Of a stretch of 64,000 bases of DNA, positions 7,828 to 16,120 are shown in pieces (position 1 is the stretch's first letter; each line of letters starts with the position of its first letter). The stretch comes from Sphingobium sp. (GTDB lineage Bacteria; Pseudomonadota; Alphaproteobacteria; Sphingomonadales; Sphingomonadaceae). Where the stretch lies: positions 416,273 to 480,272 of the forward strand of contig QFQF01000001.1 in the NCBI GenBank assembly GCA_003248935.1. The letters are read 5' to 3'. Both the position numbers and the translations under genes were made by a program. The notes below the pieces were generated by a model. That model saw only the letters and a list, made by a program, of their open reading frames with translations. It was not told where the DNA came from and did no database searches.

Positions 7828-9201
7828 TCAGACCGCCACCGGCGCGGCGCCGGGGCGGATCTGGTCCAGTTCGCCGCTTTCCCGGGCCTTGCGGCCATAG
7901 ACCAGTTCGAACAGCGGGCTCGCCATCATCGTGGTGACGATCGCCATCAGCACCAGCATGGAGAACAGCGTCGGGCCGATGATCCCCTTCTGCAGGCCGA
8001 TATTGATGATGATCAGCTCCATCAACCCGCGCGAGTTCATCAGCGCGCCGATGCCGAGCGCGGTGCGGTTGTCCTCCCCGAACGCGCGGGCGGCAAGGTA
8101 GCACGCACCGAACTTCGCGGCGATCGATGCGATGAGGATGCCGGTCGCGATCAGCAGCAACGGCAGAGAGTTCACCATGTCCATCCGCGTGTTGAGCCCG
8201 GAATAGGTGAAGAACATCGGCAGCAGCAGGACGACAGCCACCGGCTCAACCTTCCCCCGCAGCTCCTCTGCGAACAGGCCGCGCGGCATGAACACGCCCA
8301 GGATGAAGCCGCCGAAGATGCCGTGGATGCCGATGGCGTCCATGATGAAGGCGGAGGTGCAGAACAGCATCAGCGTGACGGCCAGGATCGTCGCGCTCAT
8401 CTCCCCTTCCGCCTCGACGATGCGGCCGAGCGGCGCCAGCAGCCTGCGCCCGAACAGCAGCAGGAACGTCGCGTAGATCGCCGCGCCGCCGATCGCCAGC
8501 ACGGCGACGCCGCTTCCCCCGCCGAAGGTCGCGAGGACCACCGCCAGCACGCACCAGGACGCCGCGTCGTCGAACGCGCCCGCCGTCAGCGACAGGGTGC
8601 CGAGCGGGCTGTTCGCAAGGCCCCGCTCGTTGATGATCCGGGCGAGCATCGGAAATGCCGTCAGCGCGATGCAGGCGCCCATGAACAGGGTCGCGTTGGC
8701 CTGGCTGATGGTGGGCGCGAACAGGCCCGGCACGCCGAGCAGGAACGGCGTGATCATCGCGGCGATGATGAACGGGGTGATCACGCCGGACGCCGACACC
8801 GCCGCCGCGCTGCGCACCTTCGACCGGAAATGGTCGACACGCAGGGTCAGGCCGATCAGGAACATGTAGAGCGCAACGCCCAGCTGTGATCCGGCATAGA
8901 GGACGTTCCGCGTCTCCTTGGGAAAGATCGCCGCCTGGATGTCGGGCGCCAGCAGGCCGAGCAGCGACGGGCCGAGGATCACGCCCGCGATCATCTCCCC
9001 CACCACCTGCGGCTGCGCCAGCAGCTTGCGGCCGAGCCAGCCGACGACGCGGCAGGCGAGGATGATGATCGCGAGCTGGAGGAAGAAATGGATGCTGTAG
9101 TCGCCGGGCGCATAGCTGGCGGTGGCCGCCGCCGTCGCCGGTCCGTGCGGCGAAAGGACGCTGGTGAACGTCGCCCAGAAGCTGTCGGCCATCGTGGTCA
9201 T
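7828..9201 (-). CDS. CPA2-family cation:proton antiporter
   Basis: The 457-residue membrane protein has about 12-13 hydrophobic helices and matches the sodium/hydrogen exchanger family. The ion-site motif GAFDDA near residue 210 carries the double aspartate expected for electrogenic CPA2 members, and ALTAFPMLARI precedes it. It has no C-terminal RCK/TrkA-N nucleotide-binding domain, so it is not a complete KefB/C. The ATG at 9201 was taken over a second ATG at 9192 because GAGAGACGGG stands before it. It probably exchanges Na+ or K+ for H+ in the inner membrane. It is divergent from the toxin-antitoxin operon. Confidence 0.87.
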   Translation of the reverse strand: MTTMADSFWATFTSVLSPHGPATAAATASYAPGDYSIHFFLQLAIIILACRVVGWLGRKLLAQPQVVGEMIAGVILGPSLLGLLAPDIQAAIFPKETRNVLYAGSQLGVALYMFLIGLTLRVDHFRSKVRSAAAVSASGVITPFIIAAMITPFLLGVPGLFAPTISQANATLFMGACIALTAFPMLARIINERGLANSPLGTLSLTAGAFDDAASWCVLAVVLATFGGGSGVAVLAIGGAAIYATFLLLFGRRLLAPLGRIVEAEGEMSATILAVTLMLFCTSAFIMDAIGIHGIFGGFILGVFMPRGLFAEELRGKVEPVAVVLLLPMFFTYSGLNTRMDMVNSLPLLLIATGILIASIAAKFGACYLAARAFGEDNRTALGIGALMNSRGLMELIIINIGLQKGIIGPTLFSMLVLMAIVTTMMASPLFELVYGRKARESGELDQIRPGAAPVAV

Positions 9202-9324
9202 CCCGTCTCTCTCCCATGGGCGCTGTTCGCACGCCTCGCAGAGCGAAGGGAGCGCTAACAATCGGCGTCCGGCAACAGGAAAATGTGCGGCCTGCGCAGA
9301 ATTCCGCCCGGTGCGAGGAAACTG

Positions 9325-9359
9325 TGTCCAGCATGCTACATTGTAGGTATATACCTACA
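9325..9359 (+). promoter_or_regulatory. Toxin-antitoxin promoter with perfect 18-bp palindromic operator
   Basis: TGTAGGTATATACCTACA (9342-9359) is a perfect palindrome 34 bases before the antitoxin start. A possible -10 (TATATA, 9348-9353) lies at its centre and a weak -35 (TGTCCA, 9325-9330) stands 17 bases upstream. Palindromes over the -10 are typical for autoregulation by the antitoxin/toxin complex. Confidence 0.75.
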
Positions 9360-9392
9360 TTATCACCCCCTTCTCCGACCGGAAAAATCCGC

Positions 9393-9638
9393 ATGAGGAC
9401 GCTCAGCAGCCGCGATTTCAACCAGGACGTCAGCCTCGCGAAGCGGCTGGCACGAATCGAGCCGCTGGTCATCACCGATCGTGGCCGGCCGACCCATGTC
9501 CTCCTTGGCATCGATGCCTATCGCCAGTTGACGGGACAGGCGGACAGCATCGTCGACCTGCTCGCCGTCGACGACGGTCACGCGCTGGAAGGGCTCCCCG
9601 CGCCCCGATCATTGCGTCGCCGGGGCCAGCCGGCCTGA
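9393..9638 (+). CDS. Phd/YefM-family antitoxin
   Basis: The 81-residue protein starts MRTLSSRDFNQDVSLAK and contains PLVITDRGRPTHVLLGIDAYRQL, the standard Phd/YefM DNA-binding fold, followed by a basic C-terminal tail that would bind the toxin. It should neutralise the PIN toxin encoded immediately downstream and repress the operon through the palindrome at 9342-9359. The stop and the toxin start overlap (TGATG at 9636-9640), which couples translation. The start at 9393 begins at the conserved motif; the upstream extension crosses the operator and is not plausible. Confidence 0.88.
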   Translation: MRTLSSRDFNQDVSLAKRLARIEPLVITDRGRPTHVLLGIDAYRQLTGQADSIVDLLAVDDGHALEGLPAPRSLRRRGQPA

Positions 9639-10141
9639 TGTACCTGCTCGACACCATGGTCGTTGCCGATCTGCGGCGGGCCCGCAGCGGCGGCGCGGAA
9701 CCCGGCGTCGATCCGGGGCTCGTGGCATGGGCGGCGGGCGTGCCGCGTCAGGACCTGTTCCTGTCCGCGCTCTCGCTGCTCGAACTGCAGGACGCGGCGG
9801 CGGATACTGCACGCAGGGACAGAGACGCGGGCACGGCACTGGCGCAATGGATCGAAAGCCATGTGCTGCCCGCGTTCGAAGGCCGCATCGTGCCGATCGA
9901 CGCCGCCGTCGTGCGCCGCTCGGCCGCCCTCGCCTATGCGGACACGCGCGACGCGCTGCTCGTCGCATGTGCGCTCCAGCGCGGGCTGACCCTCGTCACG
10001 CGTGATGTCGCCGCTTATAAGGTCGGCCGACCGAAACTGTTCAGCCCATGGGGCTATATGCCGGAAGAACATGGAGAGGACTGGAGGCAGGCCGCGCGGG
10101 GCAGTTCCCAGTGGTTCAAGAACCTGTTCGTCCGGGCATGA
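9638..10141 (+). CDS. vapC: VapC-like PIN-domain ribonuclease toxin
   Basis: The 167-residue protein has a PIN domain with acidic residues in the right order: D5 in YLLDT, E49 in SLLELQ, D107 in TRDALL and D129 in VTRDVAAY. It ends with the LFSPWGY segment common in this family and a C-terminal tail that is a little long (about 25 residues). PIN toxins cleave RNA, often tRNA or rRNA. The gene overlaps both neighbours: the antitoxin upstream by one base and the halogenase downstream by ATGA. The second overlap is unusual and places a metabolic enzyme in a toxin-antitoxin transcript. Confidence 0.88.
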   Translation: MYLLDTMVVADLRRARSGGAEPGVDPGLVAWAAGVPRQDLFLSALSLLELQDAAADTARRDRDAGTALAQWIESHVLPAFEGRIVPIDAAVVRRSAALAYADTRDALLVACALQRGLTLVTRDVAAYKVGRPKLFSPWGYMPEEHGEDWRQAARGSSQWFKNLFVRA

Positions 10142-11775
10142 GCGGCGCGCGGTCGATCCTGATCGTCGGTGGCGGCACGGCGGGCTGGCTCACCGCCGCC
10201 TATCTCGCGCGCTTCTTCGGCACCGGCCGGCCGGTGCGGATCACCCTGCTGGAATCGCCCGACATCGGCACGATCGGCGTGGGCGAAGGCGCGTTTCCGA
10301 CGATCCGCGCGACGCTGCGCTTCCTGGACATCGACGAGAGCCAGTTCATCCGCGCCGTCTCCGGCACGTTCAAGCAGGGCATCCGCTTCGACGACTGGCT
10401 TCACGCACCGGCGGAGGGGCGGCGGCATCGCTATCTCCACCCATTCGAGCCGCCCTTTCATGCCGACGGGGTCGATCTCGTCGCTCACTGGCTGGCGCAG
10501 GATCCCGCGCGGCGACCGCCCTTCGCGCAGGCGGTAACGATCCAGCATCGCGTCGCGGAGGCCGGACGCGCGCCCAAGCAGGCGGGCGAAGGGGCGTTCG
10601 ACGGTCCGCTCAGCTACGCCTATCATTTCGACGCCCAACGGCTGGGGCAGGTGCTGGGCGAACGGGCACGGGAACTCGGCGTCCGCCATCTCGCAGGGCG
10701 GCTCGGGCATGTCGCGCTCGGCCCGGACGGCGCGATCGACCATGTGCTGACCGATACGCATGGCGCCCTGTCCGCCGATCTCTACATCGACTGCACCGGC
10801 TTCCGCGCGGAACTGATCGGCGGCGCGCTCGGCGCCCGCTTCGCTTCCGCCCGCGACCGCCTGTTCACCAACCGGGCGCTCGCCTGCAAGCTACCCTATG
10901 CGCGGCCGGACGCCCCGCTGCAGACGATGACGATCGCCGCCGCGCATGATGCGGGCTGGACATGGGACATCGGCCTTGCCGACGCGCGTGGGATAGGCAC
11001 CGTCTATTCGGACGATCATATGGACGACGATGCGGCGCTCGCCGTCCTCGCCCGCTACACCGGCGTCGCCCCCGACCGGCTGGAGCCGCGCCTCCTGTCC
11101 TTCGATCCCGGCCACCGTCCGCAGCAATGGGTGCGCAACTGCGTCGCCGTCGGCCTGTCGGGCGGTTTCCTCGAGCCGCTCGAATCCACCGGGCTGGTAC
11201 TGATCGAGGCGGCGATCGCGATGATCGCCGAACTGTTCCCGCATCGCGGCCCGCTCGACGCGCCCGCCGCGCGCTTCAACGGCCTGATGGCCGCCCGCTA
11301 CGAAGCGATCGCCGACTTCCTGAAGCTGCATTATTGCCTCAGCCGCCGTGAGGAGCCCTTCTGGCGGGACAATGTCGCCCCCGGATCGGTGTCCGGCCGG
11401 CTGCGCGACCTGCTCGACCAGTGGCGCCACCGTCCGCCCAACCGCTTCGACTTCACGCTCGACGTCGAGAGCTTCGCGTTCTTCAATTATCAGTACATCC
11501 TCTACGGCATGGACTTCGCCTGCGACGCCCGCGATCCCGCCGGGACCGCATCGGCCACGGAACCCGATCGCCTGTTCCGCCGGATCGCCGCCTTCGGGGA
11601 GCAGGCCGTGGCCGAACTGCCCCAGCACCGCGCCCTGATCGACAGCTCGCCGGATAACCGCTTGCCTTATCGGTCCCCCCGTCGCATCGGCTGGGCCGAA
11701 CGGGCGCGCGTGACGCCCATGGATCGAAAGCAGGAGACAGACGGATGCAGATCAGGGACATCGCGGCGATCGTGA
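10138..11775 (+). CDS. Flavin-dependent tryptophan halogenase family protein
   Basis: The 545-residue product has the FAD-binding GGGTAGW (11-17), the key lysine K79 in TFKQGIRF, the WxWxI motif (WTWDI, 274-278) that blocks monooxygenation, and E346 in FLEPLES. K79 and E346 fall at the same numbers as the catalytic pair of PrnA, so the active site looks intact. These enzymes use FADH2, oxygen and halide to halogenate indoles or other arenes; a partner flavin reductase is needed. In sphingomonads they are often next to TonB receptors, but here the gene follows a toxin gene with overlapping stop and start. The natural substrate is not shown. Confidence 0.93.
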   Translation: MSGARSILIVGGGTAGWLTAAYLARFFGTGRPVRITLLESPDIGTIGVGEGAFPTIRATLRFLDIDESQFIRAVSGTFKQGIRFDDWLHAPAEGRRHRYLHPFEPPFHADGVDLVAHWLAQDPARRPPFAQAVTIQHRVAEAGRAPKQAGEGAFDGPLSYAYHFDAQRLGQVLGERARELGVRHLAGRLGHVALGPDGAIDHVLTDTHGALSADLYIDCTGFRAELIGGALGARFASARDRLFTNRALACKLPYARPDAPLQTMTIAAAHDAGWTWDIGLADARGIGTVYSDDHMDDDAALAVLARYTGVAPDRLEPRLLSFDPGHRPQQWVRNCVAVGLSGGFLEPLESTGLVLIEAAIAMIAELFPHRGPLDAPAARFNGLMAARYEAIADFLKLHYCLSRREEPFWRDNVAPGSVSGRLRDLLDQWRHRPPNRFDFTLDVESFAFFNYQYILYGMDFACDARDPAGTASATEPDRLFRRIAAFGEQAVAELPQHRALIDSSPDNRLPYRSPRRIGWAERARVTPMDRKQETDGCRSGTSRRS

Positions 11776-12506
11776 CGGGCGGCGCATCGGGCCTCGGCGC
11801 GGCGACGGCGCGGGCGCTCGCGGCGGACGGCGCGCGGGTCACCCTGTTCGACCTCAACGAAGCGGAAGGGACGAAGCTCGCCGGAGAGATTGGCGGCCTG
11901 TTCCAGCGCGTCGACGTGACCGACGAGGCGAGCGTAAACGCCGCACTCGACGCGGCGGAGGCAGCGCACGGCGTCGCCCGCGTCGCGGTCAACTGCGCCG
12001 GGGTCGCCCCCGCGATGAAGGCGGTCGGCCGCGAATTCGTGCCGCATCCAGTCGACAGCTTCCGCAAGGCGGTGGAGATCAATCTCGTCGGCACCTTCCT
12101 CGTCGCCTCGCGCTTCGCTGCCCGGCTTCAGCAGGCCGAACCCATCGGCGAGGAACGCGGCGTCATCATCAACACCGCCTCCGTCGCCGCGTTCGACGGA
12201 CAGATCGGCCAGGTCGCCTATGCCGCGTCGAAGGGCGGTGTCGTCGGCCTCACCCTGCCCCTCGCCCGCGAATTCGCGCAGTCGCTGATCCGCGTCGTCA
12301 CCATCGCGCCCGGCATCTTCTGGACGCCGATGCTCGCCGGCCTGCCGCAGGCCGCGCAGGATTCGCTCGGCCAGCAGGTGCCCCACCCCAGCCGCCTCGG
12401 CCGGCCGGAGGAATATGCGATGCTGGCGCAGGCGATCATCACCAATCCGATGCTGAATGGCGAGACCATCCGCCTCGACGGCGCCATCCGCATGGCCCCC
12501 AGATAG
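11745..12506 (+). CDS. Short-chain dehydrogenase, 3-hydroxyacyl-CoA dehydrogenase-like
   Basis: The 253-residue SDR has TGGASGLG (cofactor glycine motif near residue 11), NCAGV near 86 and the S/YxxxK site in YAASKGG near 165. The overall sequence resembles HSD17B10-type 3-hydroxy-2-methylbutyryl-CoA or 3-hydroxyacyl-CoA dehydrogenases, which oxidise hydroxyacyl-CoA with NAD+. ATG at 11745 has AGGAGA upstream and lies inside the last 31 bases of the halogenase gene in another frame, so the two genes are probably one transcript. The end at 12506 closes this plus-strand operon. Confidence 0.88.
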   Translation: MQIRDIAAIVTGGASGLGAATARALAADGARVTLFDLNEAEGTKLAGEIGGLFQRVDVTDEASVNAALDAAEAAHGVARVAVNCAGVAPAMKAVGREFVPHPVDSFRKAVEINLVGTFLVASRFAARLQQAEPIGEERGVIINTASVAAFDGQIGQVAYAASKGGVVGLTLPLAREFAQSLIRVVTIAPGIFWTPMLAGLPQAAQDSLGQQVPHPSRLGRPEEYAMLAQAIITNPMLNGETIRLDGAIRMAPR

Positions 12507-12547
12507 GCGCCGCCAAAACCCAAGGTTTTGCAGCGGCCGCTTGATCC

Positions 12548-12559
12548 ACAATCGATTTC
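12548..12559. promoter_or_regulatory. Degenerate LacI-type operator before the esterase genes
   Basis: ACAATCGATTTC contains the AATCGATT core of the GCAATCGATTGC palindrome found elsewhere in the window, but the outer bases differ on both sides. It lies 76 bases before the esterase start. A weak member of the same regulon is possible. Confidence 0.35.
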
Positions 12560-12634
12560 TGCAATACACCGACAAGATAGTTGGCAAGATATCCGGGCGC
12601 CATGCACATGGCGGCATCGGGAGGGGGTAGCGGC

Positions 12635-13672
12635 ATGGACGATCAGGCAGGAGCAAAACCGGCATCGGGGCTGCTCGACCGGCGGCTGTTCCTGACCGGC
12701 GCCACCGGGCTGGTCGCGCTTGGCGCCAGCCAATCAGCATCCGGCCAATCCGCCCCGAAACAAGCCGCGTCCGGGCCGATGCCCCCGCGCACCATCCCGG
12801 CGGCGTGGACCGGCGCACCGGTCATCGAACTCTGGCCGGACGGCACGCCCGGCGGCGGCTTCCGCCAGACGCCGCTTCCGATCGCCAATCCGCCGCCGGT
12901 CTTCATGCACAATGTCGAGCGGCCCTGTTTGCGGGTCTTTCGCCCTGCCCGCCCGAACGGTCGGGCGCTGCTCGTCATACCGGGGGGCGCCTATATCTTC
13001 GTCTCCATCGACAACGAGGGCGTGGACGTCGCCCGGGCGATGACGGAGCGGGGCTATACCGTGTTCGTCCTCGTCTACCGCCTCCCCGGGGAGGGCTGGG
13101 GCGACCGGGCCGACGTGCCGCTTCAGGATGCGCAGCGCGCCATGCGCGTCGTCCGCTCGCTGGCCGGGACGCACGGCTTCGATCCGCGCCACGTCTACGC
13201 GCTGGGCTTTTCGGCGGGCGGCCATCTGGCGGCGAGCCTCGCCACCGATTTCGGACAATCGGTCTACAGGCCGCGCGATGCGGTCGACGCGCTCGACGCG
13301 CGGCCGTTCGCCACCGGCCTTGGCTATCCGGTGATCTCGATGACGCCGCCGGTCACCCATGCCCAGTCGCGCGCGGCGCTGCTCGGCCCGGAACCGGACG
13401 CCGCGCTCGTCGCCCGCCGCTCGCCCGCAGCGCATGTCACCGCGGAAACGCCGCCGGTCTTCCTGATGCACGCGCTCGACGACCCGGCCGTCCCGCCGGA
13501 AAACAGCCTGGAGATGATGCAGGCGCTGCGCGCGGCCCGCCGCCCGGTCGAAAGCCATTTCTTTCAGGAGGGCGGCCACGGCTTTGGCCTCGGCCGTCCG
13601 CAACTGCCCGCGAGCCAGTGGATCGGCCTGTTCGCGACATGGCTGGACCGGCAGATCGCTCCGGCTGCATGA
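12635..13672 (+). CDS. Exported alpha/beta hydrolase (acetyl-xylan-esterase-like lipase family)
   Basis: The 345-residue product has a twin-arginine-like leader (LDRRLFLTGATGLVALG) and an alpha/beta-hydrolase core with VIPGGAYIFV, the GFSAGGHLA nucleophile elbow near residue 195, the acid in HALDDPAVP near 290 and the histidine in GGHGFGLG near 318. This is the pattern of the BD-FAE/acetyl-esterase lipase group that deacetylates sugars or polysaccharides. ATG at 12635 follows AGGGGG. A second exported esterase starts 50 bases after its stop and a LacI gene follows, suggesting a carbohydrate-linked role. Confidence 0.83.
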   Translation: MDDQAGAKPASGLLDRRLFLTGATGLVALGASQSASGQSAPKQAASGPMPPRTIPAAWTGAPVIELWPDGTPGGGFRQTPLPIANPPPVFMHNVERPCLRVFRPARPNGRALLVIPGGAYIFVSIDNEGVDVARAMTERGYTVFVLVYRLPGEGWGDRADVPLQDAQRAMRVVRSLAGTHGFDPRHVYALGFSAGGHLAASLATDFGQSVYRPRDAVDALDARPFATGLGYPVISMTPPVTHAQSRAALLGPEPDAALVARRSPAAHVTAETPPVFLMHALDDPAVPPENSLEMMQALRAARRPVESHFFQEGGHGFGLGRPQLPASQWIGLFATWLDRQIAPAA

Positions 13673-13722
13673 AACGGGCGCACCACACGAAAGCAACGAC
13701 AGGACAGGACGGGAGAGGTGGA

Positions 13723-14790
13723 ATGACGGCGATCGACAGGCGTGACTTCGGCAGGCTCGGCATCGGTGCGATGGTTGCCGCGCTCGCGGCGCGCGGCGGC
13801 ATGGCGCTCGCAGCCCCTTCGCCGGTCGACCCCCTTGCCTATGTCGCGCCGGAACTTCAGCCCTCGGCGCGCGAACTGATGAACAGCCGGGGCACGTCGG
13901 ACTGGACCCGCGCGGGACTCATGAAGATGCGCGCCTCGGGCGGGCAGCCGGTGGCGCCGCGCCTGCCCGACGTACCGGTCGCGGAATTCAAGGTGCCCGT
14001 CGGACAGGGCCAGCCGGACGTGACCGTCTTCGTCATCAACGCACGGCCGGGCGCGCGCCGACCCGGTATCCTGCACACCCATGGCGGCGGCTACATCCTC
14101 GGCAGCGCTGCCAGCGAGATCGCCTATGAACAGGCCCTCGCCCGGGAACTCGACTGCGTCATCGTGACGGTCGAATACCGCCTTGCCCCGGAAACCACCT
14201 ATGTCGGCTCGGTCGAGGACAATTATGCCGGGCTGCGCTGGATGCATGGACAGGCGGACCGCTTCGGCATCGACCCGGCCCGGATCGTCGTGATGGGCGA
14301 AAGCGCCGGCGGCGGCCACGCCGCGCGCCTCGCGATCACCGCGCGCGACCGGAAGGAGGTACCGCTCGCCGCGCAGATCCTCGTCTATCCGATGCTCGAC
14401 GACCGGACCGGCAGCACCGTCGAGCTGCCGCCGTTCATCGGCGCCGTGCTCTGGACGCCCGCCGCCAACCGGCTGGGCTGGGAAAGCTTCCTCGGCATGG
14501 CGCCCGGCGGCCCGGACGTGCCGGCGGCGGGCGTCCCGGCGCGGGTCGCCGACCTGTCGGGCCTGCCCCCCGCCTTCATCGGCGTGGGCGGCGTCGACCT
14601 TTTCGTGCGGGAGGATCTCGACTATGCGCGCCGCCTAACGGAGGCGGGCGTGCCGACGGAACTGGTGCTGTCGCCCGGTGGCTATCATGCGTTCGACCGG
14701 ATCGCGCCCGACACGGAGATATCGCGCCGCTTCACGAAGGCGAAGCTGAACGCCCTGCGCAAGGCGTTCGGCCAGCCGGTCGTCGAATGA
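13723..14790 (+). CDS. Exported alpha/beta hydrolase of the hormone-sensitive-lipase (HSL) family
   Basis: The 355-residue product begins with a Tat-like leader (DRRDFGRLGIGAM). It carries the HSL oxyanion motif HTHGGGYILG near residue 115, the catalytic serine in GESAGGGHA near 195, an acid near GVDLFVREDLD and the histidine in GGYHAFD near 325. HSL-type enzymes cleave short acyl or aryl esters. ATG at 13723 is preceded by GGGAGAGGTGG. It is in line with the preceding esterase and probably shares its transcript. Confidence 0.85.
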   Translation: MTAIDRRDFGRLGIGAMVAALAARGGMALAAPSPVDPLAYVAPELQPSARELMNSRGTSDWTRAGLMKMRASGGQPVAPRLPDVPVAEFKVPVGQGQPDVTVFVINARPGARRPGILHTHGGGYILGSAASEIAYEQALARELDCVIVTVEYRLAPETTYVGSVEDNYAGLRWMHGQADRFGIDPARIVVMGESAGGGHAARLAITARDRKEVPLAAQILVYPMLDDRTGSTVELPPFIGAVLWTPAANRLGWESFLGMAPGGPDVPAAGVPARVADLSGLPPAFIGVGGVDLFVREDLDYARRLTEAGVPTELVLSPGGYHAFDRIAPDTEISRRFTKAKLNALRKAFGQPVVE

Positions 14791-14896
14791 CCGTGCAACC
14801 GGGCGCGAGCGGCATATTTTCGATACCGCTCCGGCGGGCTGCGCGCTAACGTGGACCATGAGCCCGCCCGGTTCGCCGCATGAAGGAAAGCAAGCG

Positions 14897-15907
14897 TTGA
14901 AGCCCAAGGAAATCCGGACGATTTACGATCTGGCGGAACTGGCGGGCGTGTCGGCGGCCACCGTCTCCCGCGCGCTGGCGGGGAAGGAAGTCGTGAATTC
15001 CGGCACGGCCGAGCGCGTGCGCAAGCTGGCACAGGAACACGGGTTCCAGCCGAGCGCGCTGGCGCGCAACCTGCGTACCCGGCGGACCGGCGCGATCGGC
15101 GTCGTCATCCCGCTGGGCCACGAGCGGGACCAGCATATTTCCGACCCGTTCTTCATGACGATGATCGGCTGCCTTGCCGACGAACTGACCGAGCGCGGTT
15201 TCGATCTGATGCTCTCGCGCGTCATTCCCGACCGCGACGACTGGCTGGAAACCATCGTCAGGACCGCGCGGGTCGACGGCCTGATCATCATCGGCCAGTC
15301 GGACCAGTCCGCGGTGCTGAACGCCACGGCCCGCCATTATCTGCCGATGGTCGCCTGGGGCACGTTCAGCCAGGGGCAGGAGCATTGCTCGGTGGGCAGC
15401 GACAATTTCCTGGGCGGGCGCCTCGCCATGGCGCACCTGATCGAGCGCGGCTGCCGCACCGTCGCGTTCCTCGGCAACACCCGCGCGATCGAGATCGCCC
15501 AGCGGCTGGAGGGCGCGCGCGCCGCCGTCGCCGATTCCGGCGTAGACGTGAGCCTCGCCGAGATTCCCACACATCTGGCGCAGGAACTGAGCGGCGCGGA
15601 CATCGGCGCCTTCCTCGACAAGGCGGAGCAGATTCCCGACGGCATCTTCGCCGCGTCCGACATGATCGCCTTCACCACGCTCCAGGCGCTGGTCAGCCGC
15701 GGCCTCTCCGTCCCGGACCAGGTGCGGGTGGTCGGCTTCGACGACCTTCCCATCGCGCGCAGCACCGTCCCCGCGCTCACCACCATCCGTCAGGACGTCG
15801 CGAACGGCGCCAGCCAGATGGTCGACTGCCTGCTGAAGCGGATCGACGGACGCCAGACGGGGTCGATCGTCCTCAACCCCGAACTGATCGTCCGCGCCTC
15901 CAGCTAG
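14897..15907 (+). CDS. LacI-family transcriptional regulator
   Basis: The 336-residue product has an N-terminal LacI helix-turn-helix (TIYDLAELAGVSAATVSRAL, residues 8-27) and a periplasmic-binding-protein-like sensor domain beginning GAIGVVIP and ending TTIRQDVANGA. A TTG at 14897 after GAAGGAAAG is preferred; an in-frame ATG at 14858 would add 13 residues but lacks a ribosome site. It lies just before the GH68/fructokinase pair, which has the perfect palindrome GCAATCGATTGC in its leader. It is the best local candidate to bind that palindrome and its copies at 20955-21057, 24787, 24876 and 42837. The ligand may be sucrose, fructose or a derivative. Confidence 0.9.
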   Translation: MKPKEIRTIYDLAELAGVSAATVSRALAGKEVVNSGTAERVRKLAQEHGFQPSALARNLRTRRTGAIGVVIPLGHERDQHISDPFFMTMIGCLADELTERGFDLMLSRVIPDRDDWLETIVRTARVDGLIIIGQSDQSAVLNATARHYLPMVAWGTFSQGQEHCSVGSDNFLGGRLAMAHLIERGCRTVAFLGNTRAIEIAQRLEGARAAVADSGVDVSLAEIPTHLAQELSGADIGAFLDKAEQIPDGIFAASDMIAFTTLQALVSRGLSVPDQVRVVGFDDLPIARSTVPALTTIRQDVANGASQMVDCLLKRIDGRQTGSIVLNPELIVRASS

Positions 15908-15973
15908 GCGCGGCACAGGGGCCAATTCCCGGCAAAGGACATTTTCCTGCGCCGCACCCGCCGCAAAGGGATT

Positions 15974-15985
15974 GCAATCGATTGC
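15974..15985. promoter_or_regulatory. LacI-type operator GCAATCGATTGC before GH68
   Basis: A perfect 12-bp palindrome with a central CG step, as LacI-family sites have. It lies between the LacI gene and the GH68 gene, 133 bases before the GH68 start. Exact copies are at 24787-24798, 24876-24887 and 42837-42848. Confidence 0.72.
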
Positions 15986-16033
15986 CATCCCGGATTATCT
16001 GCATTGTCAGAAGATTGAGCCGGTGGAGAGACA

Positions 16034-16120
16034 TGCATATCGACAACGCAGCCAGCGGCCGCTTCATTCCCGAAATCCCCGATGATGCACGAGCTTTTCC
16101 GGCGGGGTGCCGGTCTTGAG
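16034..16120 (+). CDS. Possible 28-residue leader peptide before GH68
   Basis: An ATG at 16034, close behind GGAGAG, opens a short frame beginning MHIDNAASGRFIPEIP that stops at 16118-16120, inside the GH68 start region and in a different frame. It could be a translated leader, the true N terminus cut off by a frameshift, or chance. The peptide resembles nothing I recognise. Confidence 0.3.
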
